From Gelidibacter japonicus (GTDB lineage: Bacteria > Bacteroidota > Bacteroidia > Flavobacteriales > Flavobacteriaceae), in NCBI RefSeq assembly GCF_010725055.1, contig NZ_BJKB01000008.1, positions 62,001-126,000 of the forward strand: a DNA stretch of 64,000 nt. Direction: 5' to 3'. A program made the position numbers and the translations under genes. Positions 36,418 through 46,282 of the stretch are shown one piece after another (position 1 is the stretch's first letter; each line of letters begins with the position of its first letter). The notes beneath the pieces are model-generated. The model did not search any database and was not told the origin of the DNA. It saw only the letters and a list, made by a program, of their open reading frames with translations.

Positions 36418-36629
36418 GCGTCAATGCAATAGCTATTGACATACCAAAGGAATGCAAATTGCTGATGTTTAACCTAAAAATAAAACACTCTGAAATCTTA
36501 ATTTAATTCAGTATCTAATTTGAAATCGTGACGTGCATCAACTTCGATTATTTTGGTCACATCCGTTTTATTAGGCCATTTTGTTAGTATATTTCAGACC
36601 TCAAAACTTAACCAGTTCCCGAATCACGA

Positions 36630-38108
36630 ATGAGGTATTCACCGTTTAAAATACTGCTCTATCTTGTTGCTACACTTTTGGTGATGTTAGGAGTGACCTA
36701 TTTTAGCACCTCAAGAAAGCTTGATAATGGGAAAACTCAAGAAGGTTTTTTTGTGGGCAATGTCCATATTAAATATCCCACACACGAAAGTTTTTTGCAG
36801 GAACAGAGCCATGATCCTTCAAAAATTAAAAGCTTGGATAGTATCGTCGAAAATATCGAAGGCTTGGTGAAAGACCTTGATAAAGACATTTCAGAACCAG
36901 ATTCAAAGCCTAAAATTCCGGATTTCACAAAAATTGACACGTCCAAAGTACAGCGCATCAAATATCCTAAAGATCGCCAGGTTTTTATAGCCCAGTTACG
37001 AGAAAATCTGCAAAGCAACCAATGCCGAATCATTCATTATGGCGATTCGCAGCTTGAGGGTGATCGGATTTCAGGATATCTCAGAAACAGGCTGCAAGGC
37101 TTATATGGCGGCACGGGTCCGGGTTTTATACCCATTGTTCAGGTTTATGACCAAATTAGCGCCAATGTCACCCATTCCGATAATTGGACACGACACGCCT
37201 ATTTTGATCCTACCCAAGTCAAATTCCCGCATAAAAAATATGGCGCCTATTCGTCTTTATCCCGATTTACGGAGGCTTATGAAACTGTGGACAGTCTGCT
37301 TTTAGATTCCCTTAAAATCACCAAAGCGACCATCAACATTGGAATTCCCACCAAATCCTATCCGCTTCTTAAAACTTTCAATACAATAGGTTTGCATTAT
37401 GGGAATGCCCATGCACCAACCACTGTAAAGGTGTATAACGATGGTCAACTCATCAAGTCTGAAAAATTAATTGCTGATGGTGCTTATCATGAGTTTGCTA
37501 TCAACTTGGCCAACACGCCCTCCAATCTGAACATTGAATTGGAAAGTAAAATAAGTCCAGATTTTTATGGACTTACCTTAGATGGTAAAGGAGGTGTTTC
37601 TTTGGACAACGTGGCTATGAGAGGTTCTTCAGGAACTATTTTCGCTGGTACCAATAGTGGAAATTTCCAAAAGATGTATCAGCAACTACAGCCTAAACTA
37701 TTGATTTTTCAGTATGGTGGCAATTCGGTTCCCTATATTAAAGACTCTTTGGAGGTTGTAGAATATGCTGGGTATCTAAAAAATCATATCAATTGGGTAA
37801 AACGAAAAAGCAATAATGCCAAGGTCATTTTTATCGGGCCATCAGATATGACTACCAATGAAAAGGGAAAGATGACAACCTATCCGTTGCTTCCTTATCT
37901 AAACAAAACCTTACAACAGATGTGTACAGAAAACGGCATTGCCTATTGGAGCATGTTTGATGCCATGGGAGGTGAAAATTCAATGCAACATTGGGTAGAT
38001 CAAGGATTGGCAGCAAATGATTACACCCATTTTTCGCCCTCAGGCACCAAAATCATCTCGGAATTATTTTTTCTATCGCTCTATTTAGATATAATCACTA
38101 AGAAATGA
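36630..38108 (+). CDS. SGNH/GDSL-fold hydrolase with N-terminal membrane anchor
   Basis: A 492-residue protein with an N-terminal uncleaved anchor (FKILLYLVATLLVMLGVTYF) and a periplasmic domain. SGNH blocks: IIHYGDSQLEGDR (GDS at ~137), a Gly-containing block FGGN-type QYGGNSVPY (~367), and a terminal NDYTHFSPSGTKI (Asp-x-x-His at ~463-466). The central part is a beta-sandwich (~190-330). SGNH proteins of this type beside an MBOAT acyltransferase are used as O-acetyltransferase or esterase partners in glycan acetylation. Its stop overlaps the next start by 4 bp. Confidence 0.82.
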   Translation: MRYSPFKILLYLVATLLVMLGVTYFSTSRKLDNGKTQEGFFVGNVHIKYPTHESFLQEQSHDPSKIKSLDSIVENIEGLVKDLDKDISEPDSKPKIPDFTKIDTSKVQRIKYPKDRQVFIAQLRENLQSNQCRIIHYGDSQLEGDRISGYLRNRLQGLYGGTGPGFIPIVQVYDQISANVTHSDNWTRHAYFDPTQVKFPHKKYGAYSSLSRFTEAYETVDSLLLDSLKITKATINIGIPTKSYPLLKTFNTIGLHYGNAHAPTTVKVYNDGQLIKSEKLIADGAYHEFAINLANTPSNLNIELESKISPDFYGLTLDGKGGVSLDNVAMRGSSGTIFAGTNSGNFQKMYQQLQPKLLIFQYGGNSVPYIKDSLEVVEYAGYLKNHINWVKRKSNNAKVIFIGPSDMTTNEKGKMTTYPLLPYLNKTLQQMCTENGIAYWSMFDAMGGENSMQHWVDQGLAANDYTHFSPSGTKIISELFFLSLYLDIITKK

Positions 38109-39400
38109 AGAACAATCTACTACTCCTTTTTATAGGATTTACCACAACAATTTTCGGTCAGCATTATGTTTTGGACAGCCTTACCCCAACATACGGCCAT
38201 CTGATCAACTTTGAAGCGAATACCTTTAAAATGGCAGAAAGCTCTCCAACTTTCCATCAATTTTTTGCCAAATTGGATTCCGTTTACAGTGGCAAGAAAC
38301 AAAAACTGCATGTTTTTCACATCGGTGGATCGCATATTCAAGCTGATATTTATTCCAACAAAATAAGAACCTATCTTCAAAACACAAACACTGTATCTCA
38401 AGGACAACGCGGATTTGTATTCCCATATCATTTGGCACACACCAACAATCCGACCAATTATCGCATTGAAGCCACAAAATCAAAATGGAAAGGGTACCGC
38501 TCTTCAGTTAGGAAAGATAGTATCGCTTGGGGATTGGCTGGAGTAACCGCTGCCTTTAGCGAAAAATCGGATACTATCATTGTAAAGTCCAATTATCGAA
38601 ATTACACCAATCAACCGTATGAATTCAATAAACTAAGAGTCTTTTACAACACTTGGAAATCAGATTATAATCTGACAGTAATGAATCCGGAACTTGTGAT
38701 AGCTGATACTTTAAATTTGGACAAAATGTATCGGGAGTTTCAATTTAATAAACTGATAGACGAGGTTGAGATTTCCTTGGAGTTAAAGAATGACACCATC
38801 CAAAATCCTGAATTTGCTTTGATGGGTATGGAATTCATGAATGACGATGATGGTATTGAATATACCAGCATCGGCGTTAATGGTGGAAGTTTTGCCTATT
38901 ACAACCGAGCGGTCTATTTTGAAAAACAGCTTCAGCTCTATCAACCTGATTTGTTCGTCATTGCTATTGGTACGAATGATGCCTATATGCCTAAAAACGA
39001 GTTTGATGCCGAAAAATTCCGAGAATATTACGAAGCGTTCATTCAAATGATCCAACGGGTCAATCCTAATTGTGCCATTTTATTGATGGTACCCAATGAC
39101 GATTATTACAAGCGAAAAATTCCTAATCCAAATACTGCCACACAACAAAAAGTGATCATGGAGCTGGCAAGGAAACATCAAATGGCCGTTTGGGATTTTT
39201 ACGAAATCATGGGAGGCTTGGGGTCTTCTAACAAATGGTATCAAAACAAATTAATGCCTCGAGACCGAATTCATTTTACACAATTGGGCTACAGTATTAA
39301 AGCCGATTTGTTCATGGACGCATTGATTGATGCTTGGGCAAAATCAACTCACCGAAATAAAGAAGAATTGTTAAAGCACTATAGAACCTTGGATGAATAG
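38105..39400 (+). CDS. Secreted SGNH/GDSL hydrolase-like protein
   Basis: A 431-residue protein with signal peptide (MKNNLLLLFIGFTTTIFGQ). SGNH blocks: first block HVFHIGGSHIQADIYS (GGS in place of GDS, ~72), FVIAIGTNDAYMPK (GTND at ~288) and a final block MPRDRIHFTQLGYSIKADLF (Asp-Arg-x-His at ~386). The Asp of the usual GDS is replaced by Gly, but the nucleophile Ser and the GxND and DxxH triad residues are retained. It overlaps both neighbours (4 bp and 8 bp), so the three genes are translationally coupled and act together. Confidence 0.82.
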   Translation: MKNNLLLLFIGFTTTIFGQHYVLDSLTPTYGHLINFEANTFKMAESSPTFHQFFAKLDSVYSGKKQKLHVFHIGGSHIQADIYSNKIRTYLQNTNTVSQGQRGFVFPYHLAHTNNPTNYRIEATKSKWKGYRSSVRKDSIAWGLAGVTAAFSEKSDTIIVKSNYRNYTNQPYEFNKLRVFYNTWKSDYNLTVMNPELVIADTLNLDKMYREFQFNKLIDEVEISLELKNDTIQNPEFALMGMEFMNDDDGIEYTSIGVNGGSFAYYNRAVYFEKQLQLYQPDLFVIAIGTNDAYMPKNEFDAEKFREYYEAFIQMIQRVNPNCAILLMVPNDDYYKRKIPNPNTATQQKVIMELARKHQMAVWDFYEIMGGLGSSNKWYQNKLMPRDRIHFTQLGYSIKADLFMDALIDAWAKSTHRNKEELLKHYRTLDE

Positions 39401-41051
39401 GTTATACGATATTTTTAAGTTTTCGGAAGATTTTCCGCTGATCTTTACCCAAGCAGATTTTTGGATATTTTTTGCCGTGGCCTACTTTTTGTTCGCTCTT
39501 GTGCACAAGAAAATTAGACTGCGGAATTCATATCTCTTTTTAATTTCACTATTCTTTTATTACAAAACCAGCGGATTCTTTATCGGCATCCTTATTTTCA
39601 GTACACTCGTCGATTTTTTTATCGGAAAAAGCATTCATAAAAGTCAAGAACAAACCAAACGCTATATTTTAGTAACTTTAAGCGTGGTCATTAATCTGAC
39701 CGTGCTGTGTTATTTCAAATACGCCTATTTTTTTACGGACTCTTTCAATATGTTGTTCCATACCAATTTTGAAGTGGTCAATTGGTTGGCGCAATGGGGA
39801 AATAGTTTTAATAATCAGAATTATTTCACTGTAGATAAAATTATCCTTCCAGTTGGAATTTCTTTCTACACGTTTCAAACCATCAGTTACAGTGTGGATA
39901 TTTTTAGAAGAAAGTTAGTGCCTTTAAACTCCATTCTCGATTTCGGTTTTTATGTAAGTTTCTTTCCGCAGTTGGTCGCAGGCCCCATAGTTAGGGCTGA
40001 AAATTTTGTACCGCAAATTTCCAAACCCACGGTCATTACGAAATCTGATTTCGATACCGGAACCTTTATGATTTTAAAAGGATTGATCAAGAAAATGATC
40101 TTTGCCGATTTTATCGCGATGCACTTTCTGGACCGAGTGTTTGACGCTCCTGAAATGTTCTCTGGCTTTGCCAATGTCATGGCCATGGTTGGGTACTCCC
40201 TTCAAATTTATGGCGATTTTTCCGGTTATACAGATATAGCCATCGGATTGGCATTATTGATGGGATTTAAATTGCCCATCAACTTTAATTCGCCCTACAA
40301 AGCTACCAATGCCGGCGATTTCTGGAAACGCTGGCACATCTCCCTCTCAACTTGGCTTCGTGATTATTTGTATATTCCTTTAGGTGGCAATCGAAAAGGC
40401 ACTGTCGCCTCCTATATTATTTTGAGCATCATTCTGTTGGGAGTTCTATACGCTTATCAAGACATGTTGGTCGTTTCCATTGTATTGAGTTCTGCCCTTC
40501 TAATTTATATCTTGTCACTCTATAATACTACGGTAAAAAATCAAATCAACACCAATATTAACTTGATGTTGACCATGCTCATAGGTGGTCTTTGGCATGG
40601 TGCATCGTGGAAATTCGTTATTTGGGGCGGACTGAATGGTTTGGGAATTGTGGTTTACAAATTTTGGCGAAAAGTGAGTCCGTACGAAACCAACAACCAA
40701 TGGTATGCACGTTGGTGGAAGATATTGATTACGCTGACTTTCATCACTTTTACACGGATTTATTTCAGGGGTGAAAGTATGGATCATATTGCGCGTTGGT
40801 ACAAGCAAGTTGCCTACCATATGGATTGGCATTATGCCTTAGATATTTTAATCCACTATCAACTCGTATTTTGGGTAATGCTTATAGGATATATCACGCA
40901 TTGGTTGCCAGAATCCACCAAAACTAAAATTGAGGGCGCGTATGCAAAAAGCCCGGCATTTGCCAAAGTATGTATTGCAACAAGTGTTGGGATTATCTGC
41001 TATCAGGCATTCTCTTCTGATTTTCAACCTTTTATTTATTTTCAGTTTTAA
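39393..41051 (+). CDS. MBOAT-family O-acyltransferase (AlgI-like)
   Basis: A 552-residue multi-pass membrane acyltransferase (about ten helices). MBOAT/AlgI landmarks: FYTFQTISYSVDIFRR, YGDFSGYTDIAIGLALLMGFKLPINFNSPYKATNAGDFWKRWHISLSTWLRDYLYIPLGGNR (~265-325) and the catalytic-His segment LIGGLWHGASWKFVIWGGLNG (His at ~401). The protein moves acyl groups across the membrane for O-acetylation of an exopolysaccharide or cell-wall glycan. With the two SGNH proteins it makes a self-contained acylation module, comparable in logic to AlgI-AlgJ/AlgX. Confidence 0.92.
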   Translation: MNRLYDIFKFSEDFPLIFTQADFWIFFAVAYFLFALVHKKIRLRNSYLFLISLFFYYKTSGFFIGILIFSTLVDFFIGKSIHKSQEQTKRYILVTLSVVINLTVLCYFKYAYFFTDSFNMLFHTNFEVVNWLAQWGNSFNNQNYFTVDKIILPVGISFYTFQTISYSVDIFRRKLVPLNSILDFGFYVSFFPQLVAGPIVRAENFVPQISKPTVITKSDFDTGTFMILKGLIKKMIFADFIAMHFLDRVFDAPEMFSGFANVMAMVGYSLQIYGDFSGYTDIAIGLALLMGFKLPINFNSPYKATNAGDFWKRWHISLSTWLRDYLYIPLGGNRKGTVASYIILSIILLGVLYAYQDMLVVSIVLSSALLIYILSLYNTTVKNQINTNINLMLTMLIGGLWHGASWKFVIWGGLNGLGIVVYKFWRKVSPYETNNQWYARWWKILITLTFITFTRIYFRGESMDHIARWYKQVAYHMDWHYALDILIHYQLVFWVMLIGYITHWLPESTKTKIEGAYAKSPAFAKVCIATSVGIICYQAFSSDFQPFIYFQF

Positions 41052-41290
41052 AGGAACAGACTTAAGTACTGAGTATTAAGAATTAAGAAAATTGTACGTC
41101 CCTGCATAGCTTATCACTTAAAGAGTGAAAAAATAGTGTCTTGGCTATAAAAATCCACAATTAGAAAGTCTTATATCCTCTGTCATCCTGTACTATGTCT
41201 TAAATCTATAAGCTTTGTTCTAAATTCCCAGCTTGTCGACCTGCAGGTTAAAACTTAATTGTTATTTTTACAGCATTAAAACTAGAAACT

Positions 41291-42109
41291 ATGTCAGTAG
41301 CAAAAAGAGATTATAAGAGAATTACCGTTAAAACCTTGGTGGATATGAAAACCAATGGCGAAAAAATATCCATGCTTACCGCATATGACTTTACCATGGC
41401 AAAAATTGTTGATGGTGCTGGTGTAGATGTGATATTGGTTGGCGATTCTGCAAGTAATGTCATGGCAGGTCATGAAACCACCTTGCCAATTACCTTAGAT
41501 CAAATGATCTATCATGCTGCTGGGGTAGTGCGTGCCATAGAACGCTCATTAGTGGTCGTAGATTTGCCTTTTGGAAGCTATCAAAGTGATCCAAAGGAAG
41601 CGTTACGTTCTGCCATCAGAATCATGAAGGAAAGTGGTGGCCATGCCGTAAAGTTAGAAGGTGGAAAAGAAATTAAGGAGTCTATCAAGCGGATTTTACA
41701 CGCGGGAATTCCTGTGATGGGCCATTTGGGTTTGACGCCACAATCCATTTACAAATTTGGAACCTATACGGTAAGGGCCAAGGAAGATGAAGAAGCAGAC
41801 AAACTTAAAGAAGACGCTTTGATGCTTGAAAGAATTGGTTGTTTTGCGATTGTATTGGAAAAAATTCCTGCAAAATTGGCGCAGGAAGTTGCTGAAAGCG
41901 TTACTATCCCGGTTATCGGCATTGGCGCGGGCAATGGTGTGGACGGACAGGTACTTGTCCTACATGATATGCTGGGAATGACCCACGAGTTCCATCCGCG
42001 TTTTTTACGTCGATATATGAACCTCTATGAAGACATGAATAAAGCCATTTCACAATATGTGGAAGATGTGAAAAATTTAGATTTTCCTAATGATGAGGAG
42101 CAGTATTAG
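41291..42109 (+). CDS. panB: 3-methyl-2-oxobutanoate hydroxymethyltransferase
   Basis: A 272-residue TIM-barrel enzyme that transfers a hydroxymethyl group from 5,10-methylenetetrahydrofolate to 2-oxoisovalerate, giving ketopantoate, in pantothenate (CoA) synthesis. Signature regions: [45 protein letters not shown] (~23-67), [10 protein letters not shown] (~117-126), [15 protein letters not shown] (~140-154) and [26 protein letters not shown] (~205-230). No other pan gene is adjacent. Confidence 0.96.
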   Translation: MSVAKRDYKRITVKTLVDMKTNGEKISMLTAYDFTMAKIVDGAGVDVILVGDSASNVMAGHETTLPITLDQMIYHAAGVVRAIERSLVVVDLPFGSYQSDPKEALRSAIRIMKESGGHAVKLEGGKEIKESIKRILHAGIPVMGHLGLTPQSIYKFGTYTVRAKEDEEADKLKEDALMLERIGCFAIVLEKIPAKLAQEVAESVTIPVIGIGAGNGVDGQVLVLHDMLGMTHEFHPRFLRRYMNLYEDMNKAISQYVEDVKNLDFPNDEEQY

Positions 42110-42272
42110 GGTTATGAGTTATCAGTTATCAGTTATCAGTTATGAGTTATGAGTTCAGGGTTATGAGTTCAGAGTTATGAAACAGTCTTGATTCTTGATT
42201 CTTGATTCTTGTTTCTTGTTTCTTGTTTCTTGTTTCTTGTTTCTTGTTTCTTGTTTCTTGTTTCTTGTTTCT
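42110..42272. repeat. Heptanucleotide repeat tracts upstream of the pseudouridine synthase gene
   Basis: A 7-bp-period region: AGTTATC/AGTTATG units (~42112-42180) followed by a long run of TTGATTC then TTTCTTG units (42190-42270). It ends about 45 bp before the start of the next gene. The TTTCTTG unit is also found at 28494-28527. Confidence 0.8.
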
Positions 42273-42314
42273 TAATACTTAATACATCTTTCAAAATTAA
42301 ACATCTGTCTATTC

Positions 42315-43022
42315 GTGGCAAAAAATCAAGAAAAAATCCTTTCCAATAAAGACAATCTCCAAGTTCTGTATGAAGACAATCATCTCATTATCGTAAACAA
42401 ACGTGCGGGTGATATTGTTCAAGGGGACAAAACCGGAGATAAGCCCTTGAGCGAAGTGGTTAAATCCTATATAAAGGATAAGTACCAAAAGCCTGGAAAC
42501 GTCTATCTTGGAGTGGCACATCGATTGGACAGGCCAACCACAGGCGTGGTCGTTTTCGCCAAAACAAGCAAAGCCTTACCTCGTCTCAATAAAATATTCG
42601 CTGAAAAGGACGCTAAAAAAACCTATTGGGCTTTGGTCAAGCAATTGCCACCAAAAACTGAAGACACCCTCATTCATTGGTTAAGAAAGAATCCGAAAAA
42701 CAACAAATCTACAGCTTATAACAAGGAAATTGCTGAAGGAAAAAAAGCCATTCTTCATTATAAAATCCTAAAGGAATTAGACCGCTACTATTTACTTGAA
42801 ATTGAGTTAGAAACAGGACGACACCATCAAATTCGCTCGCAACTCTCAAGTATCGGCTGCCCTATCAAAGGCGACTTAAAATATGGTTTTGATCGAAGCA
42901 ATCCTGATGCCAGCATTAGTCTGCACGCACGTAGACTATCATTTATCCATCCTGTTTCCAATAAGAAAATTGATGTAGAAGCGCCTTTACCAGAAGATCC
43001 GCTTTGGAATGCGTGCTTATAG
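42315..43022 (+). CDS. RluA-family pseudouridine synthase
   Basis: A 235-residue RNA pseudouridine synthase. The N-terminal part (VLYEDNHLIIVNKRAGDIVQGD) leads to the catalytic motif VAHRLDRPTTGVVVFAKTSKALPRL (~68-92; Asp of RLD is the nucleophile). Further conserved parts are ILHYKILKEL and LLEIELETGRHHQIRSQLSSIGCPIKGDLKYG. There is no S4 domain, as in the shorter RluA/TruC-like members. The rRNA or tRNA target is unassigned. Confidence 0.9.
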   Translation: MAKNQEKILSNKDNLQVLYEDNHLIIVNKRAGDIVQGDKTGDKPLSEVVKSYIKDKYQKPGNVYLGVAHRLDRPTTGVVVFAKTSKALPRLNKIFAEKDAKKTYWALVKQLPPKTEDTLIHWLRKNPKNNKSTAYNKEIAEGKKAILHYKILKELDRYYLLEIELETGRHHQIRSQLSSIGCPIKGDLKYGFDRSNPDASISLHARRLSFIHPVSNKKIDVEAPLPEDPLWNACL

Positions 43023-43235
43023 TTAAATTTATTATCATTCTGAAAACGGACCTACATTAACCTGGGAACAATTACTTAGAAGCTACATTATCGAGATTTA
43101 CTTCTTAAAGTAAAAAATCCACTTAGTTATCACCTTTCATTTACAGTCAAAAAACATCAGGTCTGTTAACGGACTAATACTTAAACAGATTATTTGAAGG
43201 TGGATAAATATCAATTTAATTTTTTTAAAAAGAGC

Positions 43236-44021
43236 TTACAATATTTCGTGCGTTTTTAAGCCACGTTTTGTTATTGGATAATGAATTTTGAGCATTGTTC
43301 CCTGATTGGGATGAGAGGTCAAGCTGAACGTTGATTCCGTGAGCTCTGCCCTATTTTTCATGTTCAATAGCCCAGAACTCTCTTTTACATCATCCAAAAC
43401 AAATCCATTACCGTCATCAGTTGCCTTAATGATCAATAAGTTATCTCGACTATAGTCTAACAATATGTTTAGCGATTTCGCTTTTGAATGTTTAACGGTA
43501 TTTGAAATAAATTCCTGTAAAATTCGAAATAGGATAATGCCATCCTTATCATTCTTAAACGGCTCGACATCACCAATAATATTAAAGTCTGCCGTAATTA
43601 AGGACAATTTATTAAGGCGTGCAATCTCCGCATTTATCGATTTTTCAAAACCTCTGTTTTGTATGACATCGGTGTTTAATGACTTGGACAGAGCCCTGAC
43701 TTCATCCAAACTTTCCTTAATTGTTTTTTGGGTCTCAGCGAAAGGTTCTTTGATATCCTCCGCTATTTTAACACCCAACATACCCATTTGCATACTTGCC
43801 AGTGAAAGTAACTGACCAATATTGTCATGAAGCTCCTGGCCTAAATATTTAAGTGTTTGTTCTTGGATTTCTTCACTGGTCTTGGCTACGGTTTCTTCAA
43901 ATTCCTTCCGTTGTTTGATTTTTTCTAAAAGTAACTTGTTCTTTCGCTTTTGAAAGGCAATAAAAAAAACAATCACCATAGTCGCCAATAATATGACCAC
44001 TAAAGTCATATATCCTATCAA
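43236..44021 (-). CDS. Sensor histidine kinase, HisKA_3/HATPase type
   Basis: Short form of 261 residues from TTG 44021; one N-terminal membrane helix (MTLVVILLATMVIVFFIAF) is followed by a coiled linker, the dimerisation/phosphorylation box YLGQELHDNIGQLLSLASMQMG (HisKA_3; phospho-His at residue ~65) and a HATPase domain (FISNTVKHSKAKSLNILLDYS... DDGNGFV... GLLNMKNRAEL). The start is uncertain: an ATG at 44099 would overlap the upstream gene by 61 bp, ATG 44009 is also possible, and TTG 44021 is preceded at 8 nt by AAGGAGG, unusual for this phylum. No response regulator is adjacent. Confidence 0.85.
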   Translation of the reverse strand: MIGYMTLVVILLATMVIVFFIAFQKRKNKLLLEKIKQRKEFEETVAKTSEEIQEQTLKYLGQELHDNIGQLLSLASMQMGMLGVKIAEDIKEPFAETQKTIKESLDEVRALSKSLNTDVIQNRGFEKSINAEIARLNKLSLITADFNIIGDVEPFKNDKDGIILFRILQEFISNTVKHSKAKSLNILLDYSRDNLLIIKATDDGNGFVLDDVKESSGLLNMKNRAELTESTFSLTSHPNQGTMLKIHYPITKRGLKTHEIL

Positions 44022-44038
44022 GGCAATTTCCTCCTTAT

Positions 44039-44752
44039 TTATCGTCTGCTCTTGTAAAGCGGATATAAAAACGCAAAAGCGAAACTTGAGTAAGTACATA
44101 TATTTATAAATAATAAGAGTAAAGTTCTAAACCTTGCAAAATCTGAATTTATCGATTTGAAATACCCATCAAAAATAAATAATGGTATGATGCTAAGATA
44201 CCAAAGTAACAAAATGATACTTATATAAAAAGAAGGCAGTTTATAAAAATCAAGGATTCTATCGCTGTTTATCAATTGTAAAAAATATAATAGCACATAT
44301 AGGCAAATTATAGAAACACTAATAAAAAAATGATATGGAAGTGCTGCGATAAAAAAAGCATCAGTTAATGTAAAATAAAGAATTGAAAATAGGCTAAAGA
44401 TTCCCAGCGTTGACAATACGGTGATCTTAGTTTTAAAACTGGTCATTAAATTATAGTAAAAAATACTCAAAAATCCCATGGCCAAATAAGAATAGATATT
44501 ATAAAGCCAAGTATTGCGACGAAATACACTGTTCTTAATAGCTATAAACCATTCGTTATCGAAGTCATATAACATCAAAAAACTATAGCTTCCAACAATT
44601 TCAACAATAACTGTGAGCCATAGATAATACACAAAAATTCTTAGTGCTTGATCATTGACTTTCCTGAGATAATAACTTCCAGATAAAGCAGCAATCAGCT
44701 CAAAAACTATGGTAATTATAGCTCGATAGTCAATTAAAAACTCTTTCAACAT
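44039..44752 (-). CDS. Membrane protein of unknown function, partner of the histidine kinase
   Basis: A 237-residue protein with about seven hydrophobic helices (IIAIVFELIAALSGSYYLR, IFVYYLWLTVIVEIVGSYSFL, YSYLAMGFLSIFYYNL and others). It resembles the 7TM-like membrane sensing segments of histidine kinases but has no catalytic domain. Its 3' end abuts or overlaps the kinase gene, so it probably supplies the input module for the kinase. Not a recognised family. Confidence 0.65.
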   Translation of the reverse strand: MLKEFLIDYRAIITIVFELIAALSGSYYLRKVNDQALRIFVYYLWLTVIVEIVGSYSFLMLYDFDNEWFIAIKNSVFRRNTWLYNIYSYLAMGFLSIFYYNLMTSFKTKITVLSTLGIFSLFSILYFTLTDAFFIAALPYHFFISVSIICLYVLLYFLQLINSDRILDFYKLPSFYISIILLLWYLSIIPLFIFDGYFKSINSDFARFRTLLLLFINICTYSSFAFAFLYPLYKSRR

Positions 44753-44757
44753 AAACT

Positions 44758-45261
44758 CTATTGAGGGTAATTTGCATCAGGCGGGTATCCGTGATTTCCA
44801 TAATCCAATCCTTCACCTCCAGGAATGTCACCACCATTTGATTGCATGGAAAAATTAAACATGGACGCCGATGCTTTGTTTGGTTTTCCTGTTGGAACAA
44901 AAAACATGGTCGTATAGCCAGCTACTCCGTTTTCAGGTGGATGCGCGCCCAAGTAAATTCGAACGCCGTCCATGGTATAACCTCTTTCCTTAGCATTATT
45001 TTCTGCATAATTGAGATAGTTTCTGACTTCATCCAATCCATACCACGACGATCGGTTATCGCCACCTTCCCTTTTTACGAGAGAATCACTGATTAAGCGG
45101 TATCTTTCATTGTATGCCTGATCTAAGGTTTTAGCCTGATCAGGCGAAATAAGTCCTTTGGGCGCAGTAATCGTCAACTCAGTTTTTGGTTGGCAACAGT
45201 AAAAATACATGGCCAAGGCTCCAATAACGATTCCTAAAATGAGCATTACAAAATTTTTCAT
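44758..45261 (-). CDS. Membrane-anchored protein of unknown function
   Basis: A 167-residue protein with a single N-terminal membrane anchor (MKNFVMLILGIVIGALAMYFYCC) and an extracytoplasmic domain that ends Gly-rich (GGDIPGGEGLDYGNHGYPP). The body includes GLDEVRNYLNYAENNAKERGYTMDGVRIYLGAHPPE. It lies 5 bp upstream of the seven-helix membrane protein gene, so the three genes 45261-43236 form one transcript. Function unknown. Confidence 0.65.
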   Translation of the reverse strand: MKNFVMLILGIVIGALAMYFYCCQPKTELTITAPKGLISPDQAKTLDQAYNERYRLISDSLVKREGGDNRSSWYGLDEVRNYLNYAENNAKERGYTMDGVRIYLGAHPPENGVAGYTTMFFVPTGKPNKASASMFNFSMQSNGGDIPGGEGLDYGNHGYPPDANYPQ

Positions 45262-45427
45262 AATGGTTTGGTTTTAATTGTTTAGACGATGAAATTATAG
45301 AAAATTTAAATATAAGTGCTCAAAACACTTATAAAATTATTAAAACATCCATCGAGAATGTAAAATTTTAAATCTCATATTTAGGAAGTTGGATATAATA
45401 TTCATGGCCATAAACATACATCTTTAC

Positions 45428-46282
45428 TCAGACCTTCAAAAGCTCAAATTGAACTATTTGTCCAGGAATTCTTTGTGATAATCGGTTAATGGCCATTTCG
45501 GAAAGCTGTAAAATTCTTGGATACCCTCCCGTGGTCTGGCAATCGCGCATCAGAACCATCAATTGCCCAGAAGGCGTTAATTGCACAGTCCCAGGTAAAA
45601 CCGGTGATGTGATGATGGGTTCCAATGAGTTCTCAAAACGCTCATCCAATTGATAAGCCATGCGATTGCTATCCGTGGAAACGGTAAATTCTGTAGTAAA
45701 TATTTTGTTTTGATGATCAGGACCAAGCATCTCAAATTCAATCCCTTTAAACACCTTAATTCTTACAGACTCAAAATGTGCTTTAGGGGTTTTTAATACA
45801 GCATTTGATCTTTTAAATGGTATCGGTATCTGGGATAGATTTATAAAATCGCCAGTTTTTAAGCGTTGTTGTTCGGTTATGGATTTATAAAAACTTCTGC
45901 TTTGCATGATTTTTTCTGATTGGAATCCGCCAAGTACCGCCAAATACCCTCTACAACCCAGTTTTCGTGTGCCAAAAGAAAGTATGTCGTTCTTTCTTAC
46001 GATGACATAGGTATTGTTTTCAATAGGTTTTTCATTGATTTTAGCTTGACTTTCCATTCCTGTGATGCAAATAGCAGTGGTCCTATGAAATTTCAGGCGT
46101 GGCGCTTTTAAAGTAAACTCCAACACAGCGGCGTCCTCTTGATTTCCTAAAATAGCATTGGCAAGTTGTCTCGAATAGTGATCCATAGTTCCGGAAATAG
46201 GAACCCCAAATTGCTGATACCCCAGACGTCCTAAATCTTGGATACTGTCATATAACCCCGCTTTTAAGATTTCAACCATCAA
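45428..46282 (-). CDS. pxpC: 5-oxoprolinase subunit PxpC (biotin-dependent carboxyltransferase-like)
   Basis: A 284-residue subunit of the ATP-dependent 5-oxoprolinase (PxpABC). The family start is conserved: MVEILKAGLYDSIQDLGRLGYQQFGVPISGTMDHYSRQLANAILGN. Later GCRGYLAVLGGF and MAYQLDE, and the C-terminal ILQLSEMAINRLSQRIPGQIVQFELLKV, fit. The complex hydrolyses 5-oxoproline (pyroglutamate) to glutamate. Its start overlaps the pxpB end by 11 bp. The three subunits are in the order A-B-C on one strand. Confidence 0.93.
   Translation of the reverse strand: MMVEILKAGLYDSIQDLGRLGYQQFGVPISGTMDHYSRQLANAILGNQEDAAVLEFTLKAPRLKFHRTTAICITGMESQAKINEKPIENNTYVIVRKNDILSFGTRKLGCRGYLAVLGGFQSEKIMQSRSFYKSITEQQRLKTGDFINLSQIPIPFKRSNAVLKTPKAHFESVRIKVFKGIEFEMLGPDHQNKIFTTEFTVSTDSNRMAYQLDERFENSLEPIITSPVLPGTVQLTPSGQLMVLMRDCQTTGGYPRILQLSEMAINRLSQRIPGQIVQFELLKV

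Noticed and set aside
42190-42272. CRISPR or recombination array before the pseudouridine synthase
   Set aside because: Simple heptad tandem repeats without unique spacers.
44009-44099. ATG 44099 as the histidine kinase start
   Set aside because: It requires a 61-bp overlap with the upstream gene and adds residues without expected family character; kept as an alternative only.
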